DNA of 22,790 nt. It comes from a virus. Location: IMG/VR virus record IMGVR_UViG_3300006565_000043, positions 1 to 22,790 of that record; one strand, written 5' to 3'. Made by a program: the position numbers and the translations under genes. Shown here piece after piece: positions 15,514 to 22,790 of the stretch. The notes below the pieces were generated by a model. It was given only the letters and a program-made list of their open reading frames with translations. It had not been told where the DNA came from and did not search any database. Within the stretch, counting starts at the first letter, position 1; every line of letters begins with the position of its first letter.

Positions 15514-18500
15514 TTATGGAAGTCCAAAGACTCTCAATGATCCAGTAGATCTTAATCCCTTCAAGGATGTATCCTTGAAGTTCCTTCTTTGAACAGTTGG
15601 GAACGTTGTTAATCCAGAATTAACTGTAAATCCAGTAATTCCTATTGAAACTGGAGTAGTACCCCTAACACCATTATATAGTCTACCCCAAGATAACCTA
15701 CCTAATGATGTTGTTAATCCAGTGTTAGATGGATTATGGAATCCAGTTGTTGATATTCCACCAATATTTGATCCATTCTTAACATTACATACAATTTCAC
15801 CATTTTCTCCTGAAGAAGTAATCGAATGTACTATGTAAATATTATCCAAGAATGTTGTACCAACACTAACTATAGAATCATTATGAGTATTAACTGAGGT
15901 TACACCATGTCCAACTTTAGTGTCTGTTATGAATACTGGATATCCATCATTACCACTCTCTGGAGGTTTTAATGAATTAGCAGTTTTATCTGCTCTAAAG
16001 AAGAATCTAAGTGCAGTTAAATGTCCACCTATTCCATTTGACGTTGTAATACCAGTAATAACTCCAGTATATCCTTCAACATTTTCAATAGTGTTAATCC
16101 TTTCAATTAGATTTTGTGGTTGTTGTACAATAACGTGTGGTGGAGTAGTAAAGGTATATCCTAAACCTATATTTTCAATTGAAACTGCTGATACAGAACC
16201 ATTAGTAATAGTTGCTTTAGCAAATGCTGTTGTTCCAACACCTACTCCAACTGATTGTGGAGCAGCAAAGTTAATATGAATAGGACCAGCAGTATAACCA
16301 GATCCTACATTAGTTGTAGTTACTGATTGTATTGTTCCTGCAGCAGAAACTACAGCAGTAAATGCAGCACTAACTAAACTTGTATCACCTTCAACTATTA
16401 AAGCATCAACGGCATTGATACCAATTCCATATCTATCACCAGAATCTAATGCTGGATTATCTGTATCTTCATAATAGAATGCTTCTGCATCATCAACAAA
16501 TATTCCACCAACACCACCAATACCTGAAGATGTTGTTAGATCTCCAATAATTTTAGCAGTTGGATAAATTTGTGCTTCAATATTTGATCTTGCCTTACTA
16601 ATTACTTCACCTTGAATAACCTTATCAACTTTCTGTTTAGTCCATTGTATTGGTTTTTCTTGATCTTCAGTAATACCAACACCAACATAAGTATCAGTCT
16701 CAACTATATCAGAACCTAAGAAAGATTTAATAATCCTATTCCTTTCCTGATCTACAGTATCTGTAAAATCAGAATGCTTAAGGAGTCTAAGATCATCACC
16801 AACTTTTACTGATTCTTGAACATCAACAATTTCAATATCAACTCCTCTTTGTCCAACATAGAAGAAAATATCAACTTTATCACTTGGTGAAGGTGGTCGA
16901 GTAAACAATACTGTTGTTCCACCAGTAAATTGATACGCAATTTTAGGTGTTTGTATTACACCATTTACAAATACTATAAGAACAGCGTCAAGATCAATTT
17001 CTGATGATAATGCATCATTATTATCTTTCTCGAAACTAATTAATTGTCCATTTAAGAATAATGGGAATCTTCTTCTAGAACCATTCTGTAATAACTTAAT
17101 ATCATCAATAAAATCTATTTCACCAAACTGCCAAGCAGAGAAGTAATCATTATATGTCTGTACCACTTCTAATTGGAAGTCATCCAATGGTCTTTGTAAG
17201 TTTGCAGCAGTTACAAGACCAACTGGTTTAAACTTATCACCAACATTGAATGAATGTCCATCCCTTGTTACTTTAAAGTCGTATATACCAAATCCAGTAG
17301 CACCAATTCCAGTAGTAGTTTGAGCAGCACTAACACTAGCACTAACTAACATATTCTGTCCAGTTTCTGTAGTATTACCAATACCCAATCTTGAAACACC
17401 AACAACAGGAAGATTCTGATAAACTGGATCTGGAGTTACAATTAGAGGATTGACATAATTACCACCAACTTCATTAATATTAATATCTAAAGCACCACCT
17501 GTTCCTGCAGGTGATTTACCAACATTTACTCTAAACCACTTAGCACCAACTCTTCCAACAGGTAATTCAACTCTATGAGCAGGATCTGCTTCACCAGAAG
17601 TACCAACTCTAACAGTAATTGTATTTGTAGTTACTGATCTAATTGGTATTGTTGTATTATTATATACAGGATCTGTTACACGAGGATATGGATGAATAGT
17701 TGCATAATTATCTCTCTCACAAGTTAATTTTATACCACCAGTAGCAATACCAACTGTATTGGATGTATTTAATCCATGACCATTAATAGTTAATACTAAA
17801 TCACCTGTTGTACCATCATAAGTTGCATTAGTAGGAGTTTTTGGTGATCCACCAGTTACAGTAACTGAATTAGCGTCAGCAGAAGAGAATGAATGTGCAA
17901 ATCCAACACGAGGATATGCGTGATCAGTAGTATGAGCATCTTTAGCACAAGACATTACTAATGATCCAGTAGCAATACCAACTGTTTGATTTGATTTTTG
18001 AATACATCCATTTACAGTTTTACCTGCTACAAATGTATGATCAAACTTCTGATATGATGGATTTGGATTAACATTAACTTTAAATGTATTTACAGTCTTA
18101 TTTGTAATTTCTAACCACTTACCACTAGCATAATCTGTAGGTCTTGGATATGAATGCTCTGTAGCACCACCATCCTTTGTACAAGTAAATGTAAGACCAT
18201 TATCATCAATTAAAATCTTATCACCAACATTAAATCCGTGAGAATTTTTTGTGAGAGTTAAAACACCAGTATTCTTGTTATAGGCAGCATTTGTTGGTGT
18301 AATTGTAGAACATCCAACAAAACCATGTGAAGTACTTTCTACCTGAAGCCATCCAGTTGCAGGATCATAATTTGAATCAGTAATATTACGAGTTACTATT
18401 GGTGATTTACCAACAAAAACACTAAATGAAGTATTAGATATTTTTGTAATCGCAAGATTACCAGTATTAAGATCTGAATTATTAACAGATGCAGGGTCTG

Positions 18501-21500
18501 TAGGACGAGGATAAGTATGTTCTGTTAAATGTTTGTCTCTATCACAAGTAAAAGTTATTGAATTATCAGTAATTCTAATAACATCACCTGTACTCATTCC
18601 ATGATTTGATGCAAATGACAGTACTAGAATACCAGTTACTGCATTATAAGTTGCTCCATTTGGTGTCTTTTGATTACCATTCTCTGCTCCACTCTGAACA
18701 CTAACTGCATTAGTATTTTCAGATCCAGCAACAAATATATGTTCATAATTACCACCAGTAAATGCAGCACCTACTGTAGCACTAACAAACTTATGCTTAT
18801 TATCTGCAGCTTTAGCACTAACAACTGCACCAGTTCCACCTCCACCACCAGAACCAACATTAACAACAATTGCTTCTGAATTTACTTCTTCTACACCTAA
18901 ACTTTGTCCAGATGCTGGATCAGTAGTACGTGGATATAAATGTGTTCCTCTATGATTATCTCTAGAACAAGTAAATCCTAAAGAATTATTTGCAATCTGA
19001 ACAGTATTACGTGCTCTTGAAAGACCACTTGCTGTTGCTGATTCAAATGCATGGACATATTCACCACCAGATATCACTGCACCTGCAGAAGCAGATACAA
19101 AGGTATGTTTAGTTGTATTTGTTGATGGTATTGTTGTTAGAACCTGTAGTGTAATAGATGTATCAGTTACAGATTGAATCTTAATTGCAGTATTATGTAA
19201 AGGATCACCTGATCTTGGATATGTCTTAGTAGTTGCGTTATTATCAACATCACAAGTAAATCCAAGTGAATTAGCAACAAGTTTAATACTTGATCCTGCT
19301 TTCAAACTATGAGCACCAATTTCCAATTCCATTAAACCTGTTGTAGGATCATAATCAGCACCTGTTGGTGTAAAAACTGCTTTAGGTGAAGTTCCTACAT
19401 TAACTCTAAATGTATTAGTAGTTTTATTTGAAATTGCTAACCACTTATTGCTAACTGGATCTGAAGATCTTGGATATGAATGCTCTGAAGAATTACCATC
19501 CATTGCACACTTAAATGTCAATGAATTATCTGCAAATTTAACAAAATTTCCATTACTAAATCCATGACTAGGAATAGTAACAGTCATTATACCAACACGA
19601 GCATCATATTCAGCACCAGTTACTGTATGATTAGTTGCTGCTTGTAGTGAATGACTACCTACAGTCAAACTTAATCTACCTGTAGAAGAAGTATAATTTG
19701 ATGCAGTTGGAGTTAATTGTGATCCTGTATTAGGAGTAATAGAATTATTAGTAGAACTTACAAATTTATGATCATATTCAATATCACTAACACCAATAGC
19801 AACAGTTCCATAGTATCCACTACCAAAGGTTAAGTCGTTGAAGAATTCCCAAGCATTGCCACCAGTCTTGTAATTATGTGGTATGGTACAAATACCAGCA
19901 TCAACCTCAAAGGTTCTTTCTGATATTATTCCAACTAAATGAAGTGGACGTTCATGATCTTGGAAGAATGTTGTAGTTACACCAGCGTGTGGAGCAGCAC
20001 AAGTAAATTCCAAATCCCTCAATTTAACCATAGAAGGGGTTTCTAAGGAGAATCCATGAACTCCAGTAGTTGTAACTGTAATAATTCCAGTTATATGATC
20101 ATAAACTGCAGTTTGAATACCTATTCTAGAATTGGCAGGTACTTTAGCAAGAGAACCTATAGAAGTACCAATCCCAACAAGAGATGTTAAAGATCCTTCA
20201 GCGTTGATCTTAGGTTTAACTTCAGCACCAATAAGAGGAGCATATCCTAAACCAGGTGTAGAACCAAGAGATACAATCAGACCACCTCTAGGCAATTGAT
20301 TCTGGTTAATATCAAAGTCGGATTTAATATAGTCTCCATTAACAGAAGATATACCTGTAAATACAACGCTTGAAATACCTGCAGTTGTATCATTTTCAAA
20401 TTCATAATTATTACCTGTATTATTAACAGTTCTTGGTGTTTGGAATACTCCATTGATGAATAAAACACCATTACCAATTCCAACTCCAGTACTAGTATTT
20501 GCTCCACCTACAGTTAGACTATATGTTCTACCAATACCTGTGAAATTATCTGATATATCATCAAACAACATATTAGTCGTATAATCACTTCTTAAGAAAG
20601 TTCTACCACTAAATTTTGCTCTTACAAAAGGTAAATTATCATCTGCTCTTCTTGATCTAGTATTTCCTTTAGGAGGATCTAAGAAATAAACTGTACTATC
20701 AACAATGTTAAATGATCCTCTATGCACCCTTACTGCCGCATTATCACTATGTGGAGTTGCACCTATACCTAAAGATCCTCTCTGTACCCTTACAACGGGC
20801 AGTGTAGCAATTCCAAGAGCAACTGCTGTAGAATCGTTAATAAAACCATTTTGAACGCTTGCAAATCCAACCTGGTCAACTTTCATATACTCATTATCAA
20901 TCTTCAATACATCTCTAGGTTGTACTGAACTAATACCACTTAATACAAACTGAGTAACTCCGATACCAATAGCACCATCCAAATTGTGTTGAATTGATGT
21001 GTATGTAATTGGTTGCTGTACTATTCCATCTAAACCAATAACAGTTTTTGATAATTTTTTGGTTAAATTAAACTTATGAGCGTTTCCAGATCCAGTTCCA
21101 GTAAATGTTACTGGAAGTGCATCAGTGAGGGTCAGAAAACCAACTCTACTGAATAACTGGAACTGTCTCTCATTTATTACTTTAGTGAATACTTTACTTG
21201 GTAAAATTGTAGTTACAATACCTGCACTATTTGTAGTAGATGCTATAGAAACTGCAGTTGCAGCTAATCCTATAATTGTTGATCCTGGTGTATATTCTAA
21301 CTCCTCACCATTATTATAAAAATGATTCTCAATTGTGAATATTCCAGTTGTAGTACTAAGAATACCTGTATTTGTAGGATTAAATGTCTTAGTATAAATT
21401 GGAGTATTCTCGTGAGTTAAAGTAAAGTCTGTCTTATTTGCTCTATTTCCATTAAGTCCATCATATGCTGATAAGAATATTCTCTTCTCAGATTCACCAA

Positions 21501-22790
21501 ACCTATAAACAGGTGGAGTATTGTCAAAATCGTTTGTGGTATAAAGAACTTGATTGAATGATTGTACTTCAGTTACTGATGAAGCATACTCTGAATCTGG
21601 ATAGAATTTAATGTTTATATTACTACCACTTATTTCTCCACCAAATGTACCAATACCTGTTGTTGATCCAGCAGAAACGAATGGATATTGAACAGTCAAA
21701 ACATCATCAATATCTCTCATTCCAATTAATTGATGAATAGCAGAAGTTTCACCACAAGATACCCTAACAAGAGACTTAATACTACTATCCAAATCTTTAT
21801 TTAAAGTTGAGAAAGTATATGCACCAGTACCAGATGAATAATCAGAGTGGAATCTAGCAGTTCTTTCTGAACCAGGTGATTGACCAGCAACTGCAAATCT
21901 ATGAGTTCCTATACCTGTGGTTGTAGTTCCTAGTCCAACAACATTTGCACTAACAGTAAGAGTACGTTCTTGATCATTTAAACATTGCAATCTAATTCTA
22001 TTGTCTTCAAATACTGCAGTAACTAAACCAACTTTAGTTGTAGTGGATGAATTTTGTCTAGTATCAATAAATGTCTCAGCAATATAAGTATCAACACCAT
22101 CAAAATCAACAATTACTTCACTATAATTTACATCTTTAGTGAAGTCATTTTGTATAATAAGACTTGCGTGTAATCCATTAAAATCAGTCTTAGGATATTC
22201 AACAATAGTAGTTGTTGTAAATCCTACAGTCGTACTACCAACACCAACAATTGTGGATGATAACTCAACTTGTCCAATTTCATTTGTAGATGCAGCAGAA
22301 ACCTGATCAGTTCTAAAATCAGTCTTTAATATTTTAAGATCATGATCTTTATTGAATACTTCAGTTGGATAGAAGTTTATTGATTTTGATCCAGAATTTG
22401 TGTCTACTTCTGCTGTAAAATCACCTAACTTCATTGTTGTAAAATCAGTTGATTTTTCAAGTAAATATGCGTTATCAGTATCAGTTAGAACAACTAATTC
22501 AGAAACCTGAGTATCAAAGGTATCTGGATCTATTATTTGTACAACATAATGTGAAAATGCACTATCTAATTCCTCTAATTCAGTAGTAGATGCTTGGAAT
22601 CCTTTACTTGAGAATTTAGCACTTATATCATCATGAATAAGAACTCTATTACTCTTACACTTAGTAAAGTCAGTTAATTGCTTGTTAGATACTTGTATAA
22701 ATTTAGATTGAGTTTTTCTTGTATCAAAATCAATACCAAGATCAAAAACATTAATGGCATCAACTCTCTTAGGATCTCCAAGAATATCTA
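15514..22790 (-). CDS. Giant baseplate-type protein in gp7 position (N-terminus beyond window)
   Basis: The reading frame has no stop from 15514 to the window edge: at least 2425 codons, about 2424 residues. The ATG at 22434 is internal, since about 118 residues upstream of it are protein-like (for example KSNRVLIHDDISAKFSSKGF). The true start is upstream of the window. The protein precedes gp8, the place of wedge initiator gp7 (1032 aa in T4), but I see no direct residue match to T4 gp7, so this is a positional assignment. It is rich in Gly-Ile-Gly-Thr strings. It has two FxNGVxQTP hairpin motifs (about 20430-20463 and 16942-16974) and a DVLKIDNEYMKVDQV...VRVQRGSLG module (about 20700-20980). 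It also has a GLGYAPLIGAEVKPKI segment (about 20215-20270), the seven-copy C-D-H-YPR repeat, and a GxGY pair (about 16114-16330). It ends LRSTGSLRVFGLP. It likely forms the outer wedge scaffold and carries surface domains. Confidence 0.88.
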   Translation of the reverse strand, partial: DILGDPKRVDAINVFDLGIDFDTRKTQSKFIQVSNKQLTDFTKCKSNRVLIHDDISAKFSSKGFQASTTELEELDSAFSHYVVQIIDPDTFDTQVSELVVLTDTDNAYLLEKSTDFTTMKLGDFTAEVDTNSGSKSINFYPTEVFNKDHDLKILKTDFRTDQVSAASTNEIGQVELSSTIVGVGSTTVGFTTTTIVEYPKTDFNGLHASLIIQNDFTKDVNYSEVIVDFDGVDTYIAETFIDTRQNSSTTTKVGLVTAVFEDNRIRLQCLNDQERTLTVSANVVGLGTTTTGIGTHRFAVAGQSPGSERTARFHSDYSSGTGAYTFSTLNKDLDSSIKSLVRVSCGETSAIHQLIGMRDIDDVLTVQYPFVSAGSTTGIGTFGGEISGSNINIKFYPDSEYASSVTEVQSFNQVLYTTNDFDNTPPVYRFGESEKRIFLSAYDGLNGNRANKTDFTLTHENTPIYTKTFNPTNTGILSTTTGIFTIENHFYNNGEELEYTPGSTIIGLAATAVSIASTTNSAGIVTTILPSKVFTKVINERQFQLFSRVGFLTLTDALPVTFTGTGSGNAHKFNLTKKLSKTVIGLDGIVQQPITYTSIQHNLDGAIGIGVTQFVLSGISSVQPRDVLKIDNEYMKVDQVGFASVQNGFINDSTAVALGIATLPVVRVQRGSLGIGATPHSDNAAVRVHRGSFNIVDSTVYFLDPPKGNTRSRRADDNLPFVRAKFSGRTFLRSDYTTNMLFDDISDNFTGIGRTYSLTVGGANTSTGVGIGNGVLFINGVFQTPRTVNNTGNNYEFENDTTAGISSVVFTGISSVNGDYIKSDFDINQNQLPRGGLIVSLGSTPGLGYAPLIGAEVKPKINAEGSLTSLVGIGTSIGSLAKVPANSRIGIQTAVYDHITGIITVTTTGVHGFSLETPSMVKLRDLEFTCAAPHAGVTTTFFQDHERPLHLVGIISERTFEVDAGICTIPHNYKTGGNAWEFFNDLTFGSGYYGTVAIGVSDIEYDHKFVSSTNNSITPNTGSQLTPTASNYTSSTGRLSLTVGSHSLQAATNHTVTGAEYDARVGIMTVTIPSHGFSNGNFVKFADNSLTFKCAMDGNSSEHSYPRSSDPVSNKWLAISNKTTNTFRVNVGTSPKAVFTPTGADYDPTTGLMELEIGAHSLKAGSSIKLVANSLGFTCDVDNNATTKTYPRSGDPLHNTAIKIQSVTDTSITLQVLTTIPSTNTTKHTFVSASAGAVISGGEYVHAFESATASGLSRARNTVQIANNSLGFTCSRDNHRGTHLYPRTTDPASGQSLGVEEVNSEAIVVNVGSGGGGGTGAVVSAKAADNKHKFVSATVGAAFTGGNYEHIFVAGSENTNAVSVQSGAENGNQKTPNGATYNAVTGILVLSFASNHGMSTGDVIRITDNSITFTCDRDKHLTEHTYPRPTDPASVNNSDLNTGNLAITKISNTSFSVFVGKSPIVTRNITDSNYDPATGWLQVESTSHGFVGCSTITPTNAAYNKNTGVLTLTKNSHGFNVGDKILIDDNGLTFTCTKDGGATEHSYPRPTDYASGKWLEITNKTVNTFKVNVNPNPSYQKFDHTFVAGKTVNGCIQKSNQTVGIATGSLVMSCAKDAHTTDHAYPRVGFAHSFSSADANSVTVTGGSPKTPTNATYDGTTGDLVLTINGHGLNTSNTVGIATGGIKLTCERDNYATIHPYPRVTDPVYNNTTIPIRSVTTNTITVRVGTSGEADPAHRVELPVGRVGAKWFRVNVGKSPAGTGGALDININEVGGNYVNPLIVTPDPVYQNLPVVGVSRLGIGNTTETGQNMLVSASVSAAQTTTGIGATGFGIYDFKVTRDGHSFNVGDKFKPVGLVTAANLQRPLDDFQLEVVQTYNDYFSAWQFGEIDFIDDIKLLQNGSRRRFPLFLNGQLISFEKDNNDALSSEIDLDAVLIVFVNGVIQTPKIAYQFTGGTTVLFTRPPSPSDKVDIFFYVGQRGVDIEIVDVQESVKVGDDLRLLKHSDFTDTVDQERNRIIKSFLGSDIVETDTYVGVGITEDQEKPIQWTKQKVDKVIQGEVISKARSNIEAQIYPTAKIIGDLTTSSGIGGVGGIFVDDAEAFYYEDTDNPALDSGDRYGIGINAVDALIVEGDTSLVSAAFTAVVSAAGTIQSVTTTNVGSGYTAGPIHINFAAPQSVGVGVGTTAFAKATITNGSVSAVSIENIGLGYTFTTPPHVIVQQPQNLIERINTIENVEGYTGVITGITTSNGIGGHLTALRFFFRADKTANSLKPPESGNDGYPVFITDTKVGHGVTSVNTHNDSIVSVGTTFLDNIYIVHSITSSGENGEIVCNVKNGSNIGGISTTGFHNPSNTGLTTSLGRLSWGRLYNGVRGTTPVSIGITGFTVNSGLTTFPTVQRRNFKDTSLKGLRSTGSLRVFGLP
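17593..19605 (-). repeat. Seven-copy C-xx-D-x5-H-x-YPR protein repeat array
   Basis: Within the giant gp7-position protein, a 16-residue core recurs seven times without gaps: [FLM]-[TSK]-C-x2-D-x5-H-x-Y-P-R. The cores lie at 19468-19515, 19213-19260, 18928-18975, 18505-18552, 18142-18189, 17908-17955 and 17680-17727. Cys, Asp, Tyr, Pro and Arg are present in all seven and His in six (Lys in the second copy). Most copies have an upstream half of type YDxxTGxLxLxxxxHGxxxGDxIxIxDN and a downstream half ending in TxNTFxVNVGxSP, so a full unit is about 75-95 residues. Units are spaced 85, 95, 141, 121, 78 and 76 residues apart; the longer gaps hold H-F/YVSA-type inserts. A degenerate eighth unit (EFTCAAPHAG) is near 20000-20015. 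Confidence 0.9.

Noticed and set aside
1684-21319. Open frames of 60-120 codons on the plus strand (for example 1684-1947, 5746-6087, 15920-16279)
   Set aside because: They all lie opposite long, well-supported minus-strand genes, have repetitive or low-complexity translations, and lack family motifs or ribosome sites. They are shadows of the real genes.
15514-22790. Naming the giant protein gp7 outright
   Set aside because: The position before gp8 fits, but no clear residue match to T4 gp7 was seen and the N-terminus is missing.
1-22790. A defence, anti-defence, retron, CRISPR or mobile system hidden in the block
   Set aside because: All space is filled with virion or small co-linear genes on one strand. 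No nuclease, reverse transcriptase, integrase or toxin motif, no inverted repeats and no spacer array were seen.
1-22790. Assigning the host as Prochlorococcus, Synechococcus or Pelagibacter
   Set aside because: No host-derived metabolic gene (such as photosystem genes) or tRNA lies in the window; AT-richness and the structural genes fit more than one marine host.

Overview
The window is a densely packed stretch of an AT-rich, T4-like marine myovirus genome. It covers the baseplate, neck and tail genes and the start of the packaging genes. Every supported gene is on the minus strand, so the biological order runs from high to low coordinates. The proteins gp8, gp13, gp14, gp15 and gp16 can be recognised by residue patterns shared with phage T4. 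Their accessory domains, rich in Gly, Ile, Ser and Thr, and the small genes between them are typical of cyanophages and SAR11 (pelagiphage) myoviruses. The sequence cannot decide between a Prochlorococcus/Synechococcus host and a Pelagibacter-like host. No tRNA, CRISPR array, insertion sequence, integrase or host-derived metabolic gene was seen.

Layout in transcription order. (1) 22790-15514: a giant baseplate-type protein in the gp7 position. It is open at the window edge, so its true N-terminus is missing, and it carries a seven-copy repeat with a C-D-H-YPR core. (2) 15474-13900: baseplate wedge gp8, preceded by a TATAAATA late promoter. (3) 13893-6334: a 2519-aa DUF4815-type structural protein in the gp9/gp10 position. 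(4) 6337-5997: two tiny genes chained by 4-nt overlaps, a 45-aa GTG-start gene and a 68-aa gene. (5) 5957-4128: a second TATAAATA promoter, then a 75-aa and a 533-aa virion protein that end in similar -GG-F tails. (6) 4116-814: a 73-aa coiled-coil protein, then neck proteins gp13 and gp14 and tail terminator gp15. (7) 811-1: small terminase gp16 and the start of a Cys-motif protein cut by the window edge; the large terminase gp17 would be expected further downstream.

The two largest intergenic gaps are both 39 nt and each holds an exact T4-type late promoter. All other junctions are 11 nt or less, or overlap. This suggests at least two late transcripts start here: gp8 to the 68-aa gene, and the 75-aa gene through gp16 and beyond. 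Products of the first would build baseplate wedges. Products of the second would make accessory or fibre proteins, the neck, the tail terminator and the DNA-packaging machine.

The main points of interest are the repeat array in the giant gp7-position protein, a GxGY beta module that recurs in four different structural proteins including an enlarged gp14, the GTG-start 45-aa gene, and the shared C-terminal tails of the two neighbouring virion proteins. I see no evidence of a defence system or other non-virion system.
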